DNA of 64,000 nucleotides from Cyclobacterium roseum (GTDB taxonomy: Bacteria; Bacteroidota; Bacteroidia; Cytophagales; Cyclobacteriaceae), in contig NZ_WNKF01000002.1 in NCBI RefSeq assembly GCF_010119225.1, positions 310,001 through 374,000 on the forward strand. Reading direction: 5' to 3'. Positions 37,575 through 46,478 of this stretch are shown one piece after another. Every line of letters starts with the position of its first letter. Positions within the stretch are counted from its first letter, which is position 1. Both the position numbers and the translations under genes were made by a program. A model generated the notes under the pieces. The model had not been told where the DNA came from, searched no databases, and was given only the letters and a program-made list of their open reading frames with translations.

Positions 37575-38344
37575 AAGCGCTGGCAATTTTAGTCTTATTC
37601 AGCATGCAGGCGATGGGCCTGCATGCACAATACGAGGATATGGTATCCATAGAAGGGGGAGCTTACGCCCCCCTTTATGGTAGCAGCGCGGAGCTGGTAA
37701 GAGTGAACGGTTTTTATATTGATGCGGAACCCGTCACACATGCGGATTTCCTGAATTTTGTCAAAGAATATCCGGAATGGCGAAAATCAGGTGTAAAACG
37801 ACTTTTTGCCGATGAACGGTACCTGCAGTTGTGGGAGAACGATCTAGAGATTCCGGAAACCCTGAAAAACAGTCCCGTAGTGCAGGTTTCCTGGTTTGCG
37901 GCAAAAACCTATTGCGATTGCCAGGGTAAGCGCCTGCCAACTGTGGATGAATGGGAGTACGTGGCCATGGCCAGCGCAACCCAAAAAGATGCCCGGGAGG
38001 ACAGTCTTTTTACCCTTTCCATTCTTTCCAGTTATGAGAAACCCAAAACCTACCTTATGGAGGTAGGTATTCAGGAGCAAAATGCCTGGGGAATTCATGA
38101 CCTGCATGGATTGGTTTGGGAATGGACACAGGACTTTAATAGCATCATTCTCACCGGTGAATCTCGAAATAATGGCAACACAGACTTGGGACTTTTTTGT
38201 GCAAGTGGCGCCCTGGGAGCCAATGACCTGATGAATTATGCAGCCTTTATGCGCTATGCCATGCGCTCCAGCCTGAAAGCCCGCTACTCACTGACTAATT
38301 TGGGATTTCGCTGTGCCGGCGATTTACCTTCAGACAGTAAGTGA
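37571..38344 (+). CDS. nirV: NirV-like FGE-sulfatase domain protein
   Basis: 257 residues with a signal peptide (cleavage near LHAQ, residue 19) and a formylglycine-generating-enzyme-type fold: SIEGGAYAP, VNGFYIDAEPVTHADFLNFV, VVQVSWFAAKTYCDCQGKRLPT, WEWTQDF and a TNLGFRCA end. NirV proteins of this family sit directly behind nirK in several denitrifiers, and the ATGA overlap here repeats that. The catalytic Cys pair of true FGE is not evident, so it is probably a NirK accessory rather than a sulfatase activator; its role is unknown. Confidence 0.82.
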   Translation: MKALAILVLFSMQAMGLHAQYEDMVSIEGGAYAPLYGSSAELVRVNGFYIDAEPVTHADFLNFVKEYPEWRKSGVKRLFADERYLQLWENDLEIPETLKNSPVVQVSWFAAKTYCDCQGKRLPTVDEWEYVAMASATQKDAREDSLFTLSILSSYEKPKTYLMEVGIQEQNAWGIHDLHGLVWEWTQDFNSIILTGESRNNGNTDLGLFCASGALGANDLMNYAAFMRYAMRSSLKARYSLTNLGFRCAGDLPSDSK

Positions 38345-38383
38345 TAAAAAGAGATTAATAAGATTACACGAATCCAAAAGACA

Positions 38384-38983
38384 ATGAAAAATTCTATCCA
38401 ATTATTCGTAATGGCCAGCCTGCTTTTAAGCTGTGGCCAATCGGACAACAGCACCACGGCTAAACCAGACCAGCAGGAAGGTATGCATGACATGTCTATT
38501 TACCACCTTCCTTCCGATTGGAATACCCATCATGGTGAAAAAATTTCATTCCAGGACCTAAAAGGACAGCCTTTGGTGGTGGTGATGATTTACACTGCCT
38601 GTAAAACGGCCTGCCCAAGGCTGGTTGCCGACATGCGGGAAATTGAAGCAAAAGCGGCATCCCAGGTACAACTTCAACCCCGGTATATTTTGGTCAGCAT
38701 TGATCCTGAAAACGACCATCCTGAAAAATTAAAGCAATTTGCTTCTGACAATGGAATGGATGGGGAGCAATGGCTCTTTCTACAAGGAACCGAATCCGGT
38801 GTAAGGGAATTTGCCAATGTGCTTTCCATGAAATACAAAAAAATAGATCCCATCGATTTTTCCCATTCGAATATCATCAGTGTGTTTGATAGGGAAGGTG
38901 TGCTTCAGTATCAAAAAGAAGGCCTGGGTTTGCAAAATGAGGAGATCATTGAGAATATTCAGAGGGTCTCGGAGAAAAATTAA
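38384..38983 (+). CDS. SCO1/SenC family copper chaperone lipoprotein
   Basis: 199 residues with a lipobox (LLLSCGQ, about residue 17) and a thioredoxin-like fold. Copper ligands are C73 and C77 (TACKTAC) and a late His in DFSHSNI. The VSIDPENDHPEKL stretch is typical. It follows nirV by 40 bases and probably delivers copper to NirK. Its end overlaps the end of the convergent haemoglobin gene by 4 bases. Confidence 0.93.
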   Translation: MKNSIQLFVMASLLLSCGQSDNSTTAKPDQQEGMHDMSIYHLPSDWNTHHGEKISFQDLKGQPLVVVMIYTACKTACPRLVADMREIEAKAASQVQLQPRYILVSIDPENDHPEKLKQFASDNGMDGEQWLFLQGTESGVREFANVLSMKYKKIDPIDFSHSNIISVFDREGVLQYQKEGLGLQNEEIIENIQRVSEKN

Positions 38984-39375
38984 CCAATCGGATGAATGTG
39001 ATTCTCCTGATAATAGGCAATTTTCAGCTGAAACATTTGGGCCATTTTCTCCGCTCTCCACAGTGCTTCATCCGCCCTCTCTCCTGTAAAGTTTTCCTTC
39101 AGTGTCTCCTGAAATAACTGCAACCAGCGCTGAAAATGCTCCTTCCCAATCGGCATGGTCGCATGGGGCGAAAAGGGACTTCCATGATAGGTATGTTCCT
39201 GAAGCAATACTGTCTGCCAAAACCGGTACATTTTTCCTAAATGGGCATCCCAACTATCTCCAATCCGTTTTTCAAAAACCGGCCCTAACAAGGGGTCCCT
39301 TCGAACTTTGTCGTAAAAAGTGTCTACCAATTCCCTAATCTCCGCTATTGATTCAATTTCCTTCTTCACTACCAT
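38980..39375 (-). CDS. Group III truncated haemoglobin
   Basis: 131 residues, typical of the 2/2 globin family group III: IRELVDTFYDKVRRDPLLGPVF, WQTVLLQEHTYHGSPFSPH, and the proximal His in GKEHFQRWLQLF (about residue 80). Such globins bind O2 or NO and are often found in NO-producing pathways, where detoxification is assumed. It follows the Rrf2 regulator gene by 27 bases and is probably controlled by it. Convergent with the SCO1 gene. Confidence 0.93.
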   Translation of the reverse strand: MVVKKEIESIAEIRELVDTFYDKVRRDPLLGPVFEKRIGDSWDAHLGKMYRFWQTVLLQEHTYHGSPFSPHATMPIGKEHFQRWLQLFQETLKENFTGERADEALWRAEKMAQMFQLKIAYYQENHIHPIG

Positions 39376-39402
39376 CTGTAACCTATTTATATATATACGA
39401 CA

Positions 39403-39846
39403 TCAGGGATTCAGTACGCGGCTCAGCGTGGCCTTGCCGGAGGCTACTTCGCTGGCTACCTCCTTCAATGACTTTTCAGACAAAAGCCGGGTAAGCCCAT
39501 CCCGGATGGCCTTGTACTCGTCATGTATGGGACAAGGGTGATTTTCCGAACAGTGCTTCAATCCCAATCCACAACCATTAAAAAGCTTATCCCCATCAAT
39601 GGCAATCACCAGGTCCAATAAGCGCATGTTTTCCTGGTCCTCGTCAATGTAAAACCCGCCGTTCGGTCCTTTAGTAGAACTAACCAAGTTTTGTTTTGCC
39701 AGGGATTGCAATATTTTAGCCGTGAAATATTCCGGAGCGTCTATTTCTTTACAAATATCTTTTACCCCCAATTTGATTCCCCTTTTATTTTGGGACCAGA
39801 TATAGATCACTGCCCTGATTCCGTATTCACAAGCTTTTGAAAACAT
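39403..39846 (-). CDS. Rrf2 family Fe-S regulator (NsrR/IscR-like)
   Basis: 147 residues. A winged helix with the Rrf2 start (FSKACEYGIRAVIYI) and recognition helix (EYFTAKILQSLAKQNLVSSTKGPNGGF), then three cysteines C92, C99 and C105 that would hold a 2Fe-2S cluster. The spacing resembles IscR/NsrR. Position in a NirK/NosZ/trHb/RIC region argues for NO sensing. It is followed by the truncated haemoglobin gene in one operon. A likely operator is the AAGGA/TCCTT palindrome near ric; this link is inference. Confidence 0.9.
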   Translation of the reverse strand: MFSKACEYGIRAVIYIWSQNKRGIKLGVKDICKEIDAPEYFTAKILQSLAKQNLVSSTKGPNGGFYIDEDQENMRLLDLVIAIDGDKLFNGCGLGLKHCSENHPCPIHDEYKAIRDGLTRLLSEKSLKEVASEVASGKATLSRVLNP

Positions 39847-40020
39847 TTATGTATTGGTTATCATTTTTTCAAAATTCTTCTTCCCATAAACCATGCGGAA
39901 CTTCCAAGTGGTTTTTGCAAAAGAGCTCTCCGATTTTAAGTGACTATCAGTGTTTGAGAAGGTAAACAAGGACAAATATAGTCAGATTCCCGATTTAATA
40001 AAATACTTTTTTATCTTTTT

Positions 40021-42276
40021 TTAGAAATCCATGCTCAGCATTAACCTAAAATTCCTTCCTGGTGCGTATAAAGGTATGCCCTGAATACCGATTGGACGAT
40101 TCAGGTGTTCATAATAGGATTGGTTTAGCAGATTATGAACAGCAGCCCTTACTGTTAGTGAAGATGCCAACCGATAACTTCCCTCCATATCCAGCAAGTG
40201 AAAACCAGAGCTGGAAGGTTCCGCAAATCGTTCTGATACTCTTTTTTGCGCCGTAACCAGACGCCACCTTAATAAAGAAGTAAGTTTGCCGCCAAAATGG
40301 CTCCCTTGCAAGGAATACCGGACATCCAGGGGAGAAATTTCTGGAAGCGGTTCCTGATGGCTAAGGTCTTGCCCATACGTATAGGCCGCCATCAATACTT
40401 GCGACCAATTTGTTCCCAGGCGATGCTCGAAGGTCCATTCAAATCCAGTTTTTAATGCCTCATTCACATTTACAAATTGCCTTACTCCCGGACTCTGGGG
40501 TAATCGGGGTGCAAGATCTGTTCTCACACCCGTAATATAGTCTGTCAGGTAGGCGGCAAACAAGCTGAGAGAAAACGAAAAGTGTTCGGAACGATGGTGC
40601 AGGCTTACATCCAGTTGATTATTCGTTTCCGGTTTCATTTGCGGGTTTCCCAGCAATTCGTAAGGGTCTAGCCCCACGGGAAAATAATGAATGTACCGTT
40701 CGGTAAGGCTTCCGCTCCGGCTAACCCTTGCCATCCATAAGCCCATTTGCCAGGCCTCATTCAAGTCGCTTTGCCAGCCCAGGGATATCCCGGGATTGGC
40801 TTGCAGGGATGAAATTGATTCGACCTGCTGCCTAAACTCCTCCGTGGGATTTAACGCTCGGGCCTGATTCATATCCAACCTTCCGGACACACTTAGCACT
40901 CCCTGATTTATTGGCAGGGAATAGGCTCCAAAAACACCCCATTTTTGAATTACAGACTCTTGCCATGCATTATCCACCATGGTTTTTCCCTCGTTCGGCC
41001 CCATCAAAAAGGTACGTTCCCTTTCTCCCGCCGCCTTTTCCCTGCGGCCATCTACTCCTGCAAATAACTTCCCAGCTGCCAGGTGCCATTCTCCTTCCAT
41101 CCTTCCTCCACCGTTAGATGTTTTCGCAGGCGTTCGGGCATCCATCATCCTAGGTTCGATCTCTCTCATCCCATTATCCATGAGGTGATCGACTTTACTC
41201 AGATAAAAGGATTGCGTAATCGATTTAAGGTGTTTCCTTTGAAAGAACTTTTGAAATTTAGCATTTCCGACCCAGGTATCGTCTTTGCGCAGATCCATGC
41301 CCAGCGTCGGGAAATCTACGTTTCTGGCAAAATTCCGATTTAGGTTCAGGGACAGTATTTCGCTTTCTCCTGTCTTGAAGTCCCCAAAAAACCCCACTGA
41401 TCCACGCATAAAGGAAGCAGGAACGGCAGTGCCATCACCATCCAGGTAATCTGATCCCTTAGACCAGGAACCAAGTATACCCATATCTGCATTTTTGCGC
41501 TTCCATCCGAGTTTTCCTTCGTTTCGCAAGACCTTTCCATTCTGCTCCCACATACTGGAAAACCGACCATAAAGATCGGATTCTTCACTAAAATCCGGAG
41601 CTTCACTGACAAAATTCAAGGTCCCTCCCAAACCGATGCCGTACCGGAGCGCATGCGGTCCTTTAAGAAGTTCCACTTTTTGCATACGACCCAGTGCAAT
41701 TTGTGAAGTAGGCGGATCCATCCGATTGGGGCAGGCAGCAGTAGCCGACTGAAGTCCATCCACTACCACATTGATCTGATCGTATTTGAAACCGCGCATC
41801 ACCGGATCAAAACCGAAAGCACCACTTTTTCGGATGGAAGCTATCATGGGGTTTTCGTTCAGCAATGCTCCGGCATCGTGGTGAATCTTGTCCCGGGCAG
41901 AAAAACTCATTTGTTGGTCTTTTTCCTGGGGCGAGCTTATAGCGATAACGGAAACAGGCAAAAGTTCCACCCAGTCCGGATTCCAGGCAGCACTTCCCTG
42001 CTCCCAAAGCCGGTTAAATTCAGTATTGGTAAGGTCCCAGGTCCCGTATCGTATATGCTCAAGACGAAGGGATGCCCCTTTTTGAAAAGAAAGAATAACC
42101 CTGCCGGTGGAATCACTGCTCCCTTGCTGGTTTCCGTACCTGTAGTGCAGCCCCACAATCGCTGAGGCATCTTCCGCATCGTAAAAGCGGATCGGTCTGG
42201 TTTCCTGCGCAAAAGCAACAGAAAAAGCAGCCATCAAAAACATGGTTAGAATAAAATTGAAATATATAGGTTTCAT
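40021..42276 (-). CDS. TonB-dependent copper receptor, OprC/NosA-like
   Basis: 751 residues with signal peptide (FAQ, about residue 24), a TonB plug (about 130-260) and a 22-strand-like barrel ending in FRLMLSMDF. The plug carries CPNRMDPP with C182-x3-M186, the Cu-binding CxxxM signature of OprC/NosA, and a later H364-x-M366 (VDHLMDNG), the second half of that site. It should import copper for NosZ and NirK. An Asp/Gly-rich beta domain (residues 27-100) precedes the plug. It lies next to a small Cys-rich protein gene and the denitrification genes. Confidence 0.9.
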   Translation of the reverse strand: MKPIYFNFILTMFLMAAFSVAFAQETRPIRFYDAEDASAIVGLHYRYGNQQGSSDSTGRVILSFQKGASLRLEHIRYGTWDLTNTEFNRLWEQGSAAWNPDWVELLPVSVIAISSPQEKDQQMSFSARDKIHHDAGALLNENPMIASIRKSGAFGFDPVMRGFKYDQINVVVDGLQSATAACPNRMDPPTSQIALGRMQKVELLKGPHALRYGIGLGGTLNFVSEAPDFSEESDLYGRFSSMWEQNGKVLRNEGKLGWKRKNADMGILGSWSKGSDYLDGDGTAVPASFMRGSVGFFGDFKTGESEILSLNLNRNFARNVDFPTLGMDLRKDDTWVGNAKFQKFFQRKHLKSITQSFYLSKVDHLMDNGMREIEPRMMDARTPAKTSNGGGRMEGEWHLAAGKLFAGVDGRREKAAGERERTFLMGPNEGKTMVDNAWQESVIQKWGVFGAYSLPINQGVLSVSGRLDMNQARALNPTEEFRQQVESISSLQANPGISLGWQSDLNEAWQMGLWMARVSRSGSLTERYIHYFPVGLDPYELLGNPQMKPETNNQLDVSLHHRSEHFSFSLSLFAAYLTDYITGVRTDLAPRLPQSPGVRQFVNVNEALKTGFEWTFEHRLGTNWSQVLMAAYTYGQDLSHQEPLPEISPLDVRYSLQGSHFGGKLTSLLRWRLVTAQKRVSERFAEPSSSGFHLLDMEGSYRLASSLTVRAAVHNLLNQSYYEHLNRPIGIQGIPLYAPGRNFRLMLSMDF

Positions 42277-42605
42277 CTTAAATTAATTATTAGATCTCCC
42301 AAAAGGGTAATTTATATAAAGGAATACATCGTTCAGAATCGGTTGAGACAGCTTGTATCGCTAAGGTATTGTTACGAATTTTTCAATAACGTAGCATTTG
42401 TCACCGTGCGGCAACTACCTGGTGTAAATCAGTCAACAGTCTGATCGAATGCACGCCATTCAGGATACACTGCCTGATAGGGGCAGCCTAGTAACCAAAT
42501 GAGGGATGTCTAAGAATAGCTTTTGCGATTTCTATTGATGCGAAGAAACCGGGCGAAATTCTTGACCAAACCAGCACCCCACTGTCAACAACCTAAGAAA
42601 GGAAA
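42277..42605. other. 330-bp spacer upstream of the copper receptor
   Basis: No gene is seen. There is no exact TAnnTTTG element facing the receptor gene and no clear palindrome, so a promoter could not be fixed here. Confidence 0.4.
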
Positions 42606-42995
42606 TCAGGATTGGGGCGGATGAAAAATTCCGTCTGTCGAGAAACGACTTTTGCCAGGCAGCAAAAAACAAGTGGCTACCTGACCGTCTGTACCTGAAC
42701 AAAAGGGAATATGCAGTGAAAAAGGGGAAGAGAAAACAAAAACCCAGCTGGCAAACTCAGGAAGCTGAAGGGCTTGAGGCTGTTCCGTATCCGCTGCTTT
42801 TTCTAACCTTCGGCCCAACTCACAGGAGCCTTCGCAATTCATTTCGGGCTTGTCTAAATTGACACAGAATAAGGCAGCAATTGAATCCCTATTCCATAAA
42901 AAATTGAACTGAATCAGGGACAAGGTAGTGCTCTGAACCAGCATCATGCCAGCCAGCAAAATCGGGATGCCATATGAAATGAATCGGGGTGCCAT
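42606..42995 (-). CDS. Small Cys-rich protein of copper-receptor loci
   Basis: 129 residues with an N-terminal hydrophobic segment (ISYGIPILLAGMMLVQS) followed by FNFLWNRDSIAALFCVNLD and a Cys cluster CEGSCEL; another Cys pair follows (FCSG, TCF). The pattern of a hydrophobic start, an N-R-D motif, then CVN...NCEGSC is what I recall from small proteins next to TonB copper receptors in Bacteroidota. It may bind copper in the periplasm or membrane. Placed 329 bases upstream of the receptor in the same direction. Function not established. Confidence 0.65.
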   Translation of the reverse strand: MAPRFISYGIPILLAGMMLVQSTTLSLIQFNFLWNRDSIAALFCVNLDKPEMNCEGSCELGRRLEKAADTEQPQALQLPEFASWVFVFSSPFSLHIPFCSGTDGQVATCFLLPGKSRFSTDGIFHPPQS

Positions 42996-43089
42996 GTTTC
43001 TGCTGACAAAGATAAAATAACTAATTCATTTCCCCGTTACCATTTCCCGATCTGGAAAGGATTTTTTAGGAATTTGAGCCAAAGAAGCC

Positions 43090-44157
43090 TTATTTACAGG
43101 CTCTTTCCTTTTCCATCTGAAAAAAAAAGATGAACCCCATACTTAGAAAAATTGCAAGAATAGAAAAGCCATTTAACGTACCAAAAAGATACCTCCAATC
43201 AGGCCAACCTGCCCAGGCTGATGTAATTCTGCCTATCAAAGTGAGTTGAAATAAAGCCCATCCCCACCACAAAAAGGGGTGAAACAAATCTACCCGAACC
43301 TTAAAGACCGCCGGAAAAATGATCGGGGCATGTGCCCAAATCATTGAAAAAGCAAACCCGATAAAAAAGGTATGCACATACAAATCGTAATGGAAGGGAT
43401 GATTAGCCAAAAACACCAACACCAGGCCATGAAGTACTAGCCAGGCAAAGCCCACCAACAGGCCAATTCCGATATAACGAAATTGCCCTGCTTTTTTCAC
43501 CCCAAACCGGGCCATGTCATACCGCAATAACCAGAGACCTGCTCCGATGCCTGAAATTCCCAAAACCATCCGGCCCCATTGATGAAAAGGAAGCAATAAA
43601 CCCAGCCCATAGCCAGCAAGTATCAGATAGAATAGTCGGTAAATGGCTGCGGGAATAGGCAAATACCGGCTTAGTTCGAGCCTTTCACCGACGATGGTGA
43701 AAAACAGAAATGCCATCCACCAGCCTGCAGACAGTGCTACAAATCCGGTGTAGAGGTAGACGAAGTTTCCCAACATCCAACAAGCCGCTCCAAAGGCTAT
43801 CAAATAGGCGTGTACATGCGGGGTTTTGAGCGTTTGAAAGTACATCATACCTACCAGACCCAAACTGGCAATAACTAAAAAAACAGCCCCCATGCCGTGC
43901 AGTCCGCCCAAAAACAAGGGGATGGACAAACCACTCAGCACAGGAACCATTAACCAAACTGCCTTTTTCATGACCACACTCCGCTCCAGCGAAATAAGCG
44001 TTCCGAAAAATCCTCCTATCATCAAAACTCCGTGGTGGGCTGCTGGCATTTGAGCAGCAAAACCTTCAAAACCAAGCCTCAGCCATCCACCTAAAAGCCC
44101 GGTAATAAGGCCGCCTATTACTAGTGGCAGGATAAAGGCAGGTGCTATTTTTTTCAT
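43090..44157 (-). CDS. NnrS-like membrane protein
   Basis: 355 residues with about twelve membrane helices. The start PAAHHGVLMIGGFFGTLISLERSV is a strong NnrS-family motif (HG-x-M-x-GG-F-x-GT). Later His residues lie in helices (FHYDLYVHTFFIGFAFSMIWAHAPIIFPAV, also typical). NnrS proteins are linked to NO stress protection and may bind haem and copper. It follows ric by 11 bases, so both are under the same promoter. The family call is good. Confidence 0.82.
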   Translation of the reverse strand: MKKIAPAFILPLVIGGLITGLLGGWLRLGFEGFAAQMPAAHHGVLMIGGFFGTLISLERSVVMKKAVWLMVPVLSGLSIPLFLGGLHGMGAVFLVIASLGLVGMMYFQTLKTPHVHAYLIAFGAACWMLGNFVYLYTGFVALSAGWWMAFLFFTIVGERLELSRYLPIPAAIYRLFYLILAGYGLGLLLPFHQWGRMVLGISGIGAGLWLLRYDMARFGVKKAGQFRYIGIGLLVGFAWLVLHGLVLVFLANHPFHYDLYVHTFFIGFAFSMIWAHAPIIFPAVFKVRVDLFHPFLWWGWALFQLTLIGRITSAWAGWPDWRYLFGTLNGFSILAIFLSMGFIFFFQMEKERACK

Positions 44158-44168
44158 TTAAGTCACCT

Positions 44169-44903
44169 TTACACGAGTAACGAAACCTTCTCAGCTGCTG
44201 AAAGTGCCCTGGGAAACAGGATGTTGTTTTCCAGGTGCAGGTGTGTTTTCATATCCTTGTCCAACGCTTCTAACTGAGGATAAATAAGGCGTTCCCAATA
44301 ACTGGAATGGATCGATAGTTTGTAACCATTGGTGACGCTACGCAACTCCTGCAAACAGGCTCCTTCCCTATGGTGCTCCTTAAATAAGGTAACAATGGAT
44401 TTCCGTACCGTATCAAAATGCGATCCCGCAAATGGTATTTGACCCTGCTCATTTTTCTCCATCTTTCGCAGGTAAGGAAAGAGTATCCGCTCCTCCCTGG
44501 CTACCTGGTCCAAAATTTCCTCGGCTACCTTCCAAAAAATCAGCCTCACTTCGGAAAGCAACCCAATCCGATCGAAAGGTTCCTGCGATGCCTCCTTAAA
44601 CATGCTCTCTATTAACGGAACCTGCGCCTTTACATATCGGTGATGTTTCCGTTCGATATAGTTGGCCAAAAGACCCATGGGCCAGAAATCGTAATCAAAA
44701 GTGGGGGGAGATTGATCCTTCAAATAAAACTTCAGGTTTTTGGCCAAACCTTTAGGCGAAATAGATAGCCGGTTGCATACCTCTTCCAAACGCTCATCCC
44801 CATGGCAACAATAATCAATGCCATAAGCATCCAATACGGTGGCTGCCCTGGAATCAGCCGCTACCAAGGCTCCGACAGAATAATTAAGAAAATCTACATC
44901 CAT
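44169..44903 (-). CDS. ric: Iron-sulfur cluster repair di-iron protein (RIC/ScdA/YtfE)
   Basis: 244 residues. The N-terminal ScdA domain has the DAYGIDYCCHG motif with its Cys pair (about residues 32-33). The hemerythrin-like domain has the di-iron ligands (IERKHHRYVK, REERILFPYL, FKEHHREG, HLHLENNILFPR). RIC proteins repair Fe-S clusters damaged by NO or oxidative stress. It leads the ric-nnrS operon. Its promoter has an exact -7 element and an Rrf2/NsrR-like palindrome over the -33 region. Confidence 0.95.
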   Translation of the reverse strand: MDVDFLNYSVGALVAADSRAATVLDAYGIDYCCHGDERLEEVCNRLSISPKGLAKNLKFYLKDQSPPTFDYDFWPMGLLANYIERKHHRYVKAQVPLIESMFKEASQEPFDRIGLLSEVRLIFWKVAEEILDQVAREERILFPYLRKMEKNEQGQIPFAGSHFDTVRKSIVTLFKEHHREGACLQELRSVTNGYKLSIHSSYWERLIYPQLEALDKDMKTHLHLENNILFPRALSAAEKVSLLV

Positions 44904-44981
44904 TTTCAGAAAAGATTTAATGTGACAATGCCTGCTTTCTCAGGAAATTTAATTGTGGGAAAGAACAGTGCGTTAATAGTT

Positions 44982-44989
44982 CAAAGTTA
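44982..44989 (-). promoter_or_regulatory. -7 promoter element of ric
   Basis: CAAAGTTA on plus reads TAACTTTG on minus, an exact TAnnTTTG. It predicts a transcription start near 44977 and a leader of about 75 nt. The same octamer occurs in front of nirK. Confidence 0.55.
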
Positions 44990-45247
44990 CGCTTTTTTCC
45001 TAAATTAAGGACATTTTTATCCTTTATTTTTTGATACATACAATTCCCTTTTAATCAACTACTTATGGTATAATTAGAAATTCAAATCCCTCTTAAGTCA
45101 AAATATAGGAAGTAATCAGAACTTATCATGTACTGACATCTGTTGTATAAACATGTTTTTAGTATGCATCTCTTAGAAATCAAAAGGTGTTTGGCATGAA
45201 AACAGCTAAGCTTATAAGGAAATTTAAACACAAACTAATCCATAAAA
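44990..45247. other. Divergent spacer between ric and the old yellow enzyme gene
   Basis: No gene is seen. It contains the Rrf2-like palindrome (45007-45024), which overlaps the -33 position of the ric promoter, and a GG-N10-GC arrangement (TTGGCATGAAAACAGC, 45191-45206) that partly fits a sigma-54 promoter facing the old yellow enzyme gene. Confidence 0.4.
45007..45024. promoter_or_regulatory. Candidate Rrf2/NsrR operator at ric
   Basis: AAGGA-CATTTTTA-TCCTT is an inverted repeat with an 8-bp AT-rich centre. It lies 17-35 nt upstream of the ric -7 element, so a bound repressor would block the -33 contact. Confidence 0.45.
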
Positions 45248-46357
45248 ATGAAAACTACTCCCCTATTAGAAAATTGGACCATGGCGGATATGGAGCTCCG
45301 CAATCGGGTAATAATGGCACCCATGACCCGGAGTCGAGCCGATAATCCGGAAAAGGCTCCTACCGACCTGCATGTCAGCTACTACCGGCAGCGGGCAACT
45401 GCCGGACTGATCATTACCGAGGGATCTCAAATTTCACCAAGGGCGGTGGGTTATATCAATACACCCGGCATCCATACGTCCAAACAGGTGGAAGGCTGGA
45501 AAAAGGTCACCCAGGCGGTACATGAAGAAGGCGGCAAAATATTTATTCAACTGTGGCACGTAGGAAGGATTTCCCATCCGGATTTTCACGGAGGAGAGCT
45601 GCCGCTTGCACCTTCCCCAATCAATCCGGAATCCAAAGCATTTACTCCAGAAGGCTTTAAAGAAACGGTCACACCCAAAGAAATGAGCCGGGAGGAGATC
45701 AAGCAAACCATTTCTGACTTTCGCAATGCGGCCAAAAACGCTTGGGAAGCTGGTTTTGATGGGGTAGAAATCCATTCATCAAACGGTTATTTGCTGCACC
45801 AATTCTTTAGCCGTACCTCCAATATTCGAACCGATGAATACGGCGGCAGTATCACCAACCGTGCCAGAATTTTATTTGAAATAATTGATGCTGTGAAGGA
45901 GGTTCTTCCTGAAAACCGCATCGGTCTCAGGCTAAATCCTTCCTTGCATGGCCTTTTCGGAATGACACTGGATGAAGAAACGATTCCTACCTTTGACTAC
46001 ATCGTGGAAAAAATGAACCGCTACGACCTGGCCTACCTGCATCTTTCCGAACCGTTCACGGATGTGTCGGAGCTACCTCATGCTGAAACTCAAATCGCCA
46101 GGCGCTACCGTCCAAAATACCAGGGAAATCTGATTATCAACGGAGGTTTTGACCGGGACAAGGGAAACCGATTCCTGAAAGAAGGCCTGGCCGATGCCGT
46201 CGCTTTTGGTAAGCCGTTTATTTCCAATCCCGACCTGGTTGAGCGAATTGAAAAAAATGCACCCCTAACTGAATGGGACCAGGAGACGTTCTATACGCCA
46301 GGGGCTAAAGGATATACCGATTATTCGCCATTGAGTACCAAAGCCGAACAGGAATAA
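45248..46357 (+). CDS. Old yellow enzyme / alkene reductase
   Basis: 369 residues, an FMN-dependent TIM barrel of the OYE class. Substrate-binding H176 and N179 lie in IHSSNGYLLHQF, and LRNRVIMAPMTRSRA at the start and GGSITNRARILFE later are typical. It reduces activated C=C bonds (quinones, enones, possibly nitro compounds) with NADPH. It stands alone, divergent from ric, and a weak sigma-54-like sequence precedes it. The exact substrate is not predictable. Confidence 0.93.
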   Translation: MKTTPLLENWTMADMELRNRVIMAPMTRSRADNPEKAPTDLHVSYYRQRATAGLIITEGSQISPRAVGYINTPGIHTSKQVEGWKKVTQAVHEEGGKIFIQLWHVGRISHPDFHGGELPLAPSPINPESKAFTPEGFKETVTPKEMSREEIKQTISDFRNAAKNAWEAGFDGVEIHSSNGYLLHQFFSRTSNIRTDEYGGSITNRARILFEIIDAVKEVLPENRIGLRLNPSLHGLFGMTLDEETIPTFDYIVEKMNRYDLAYLHLSEPFTDVSELPHAETQIARRYRPKYQGNLIINGGFDRDKGNRFLKEGLADAVAFGKPFISNPDLVERIEKNAPLTEWDQETFYTPGAKGYTDYSPLSTKAEQE

Positions 46358-46478
46358 TATTCAGAAACAATATACATGGGTACTGCACACGTTTGCAGTA
46401 TCCATACTCCCGTAGAAAAATTACTCAAAGGTCAGAAAACGGTAGTTATCTTCATGGAAGATTTAGAAAGTAACGCAA

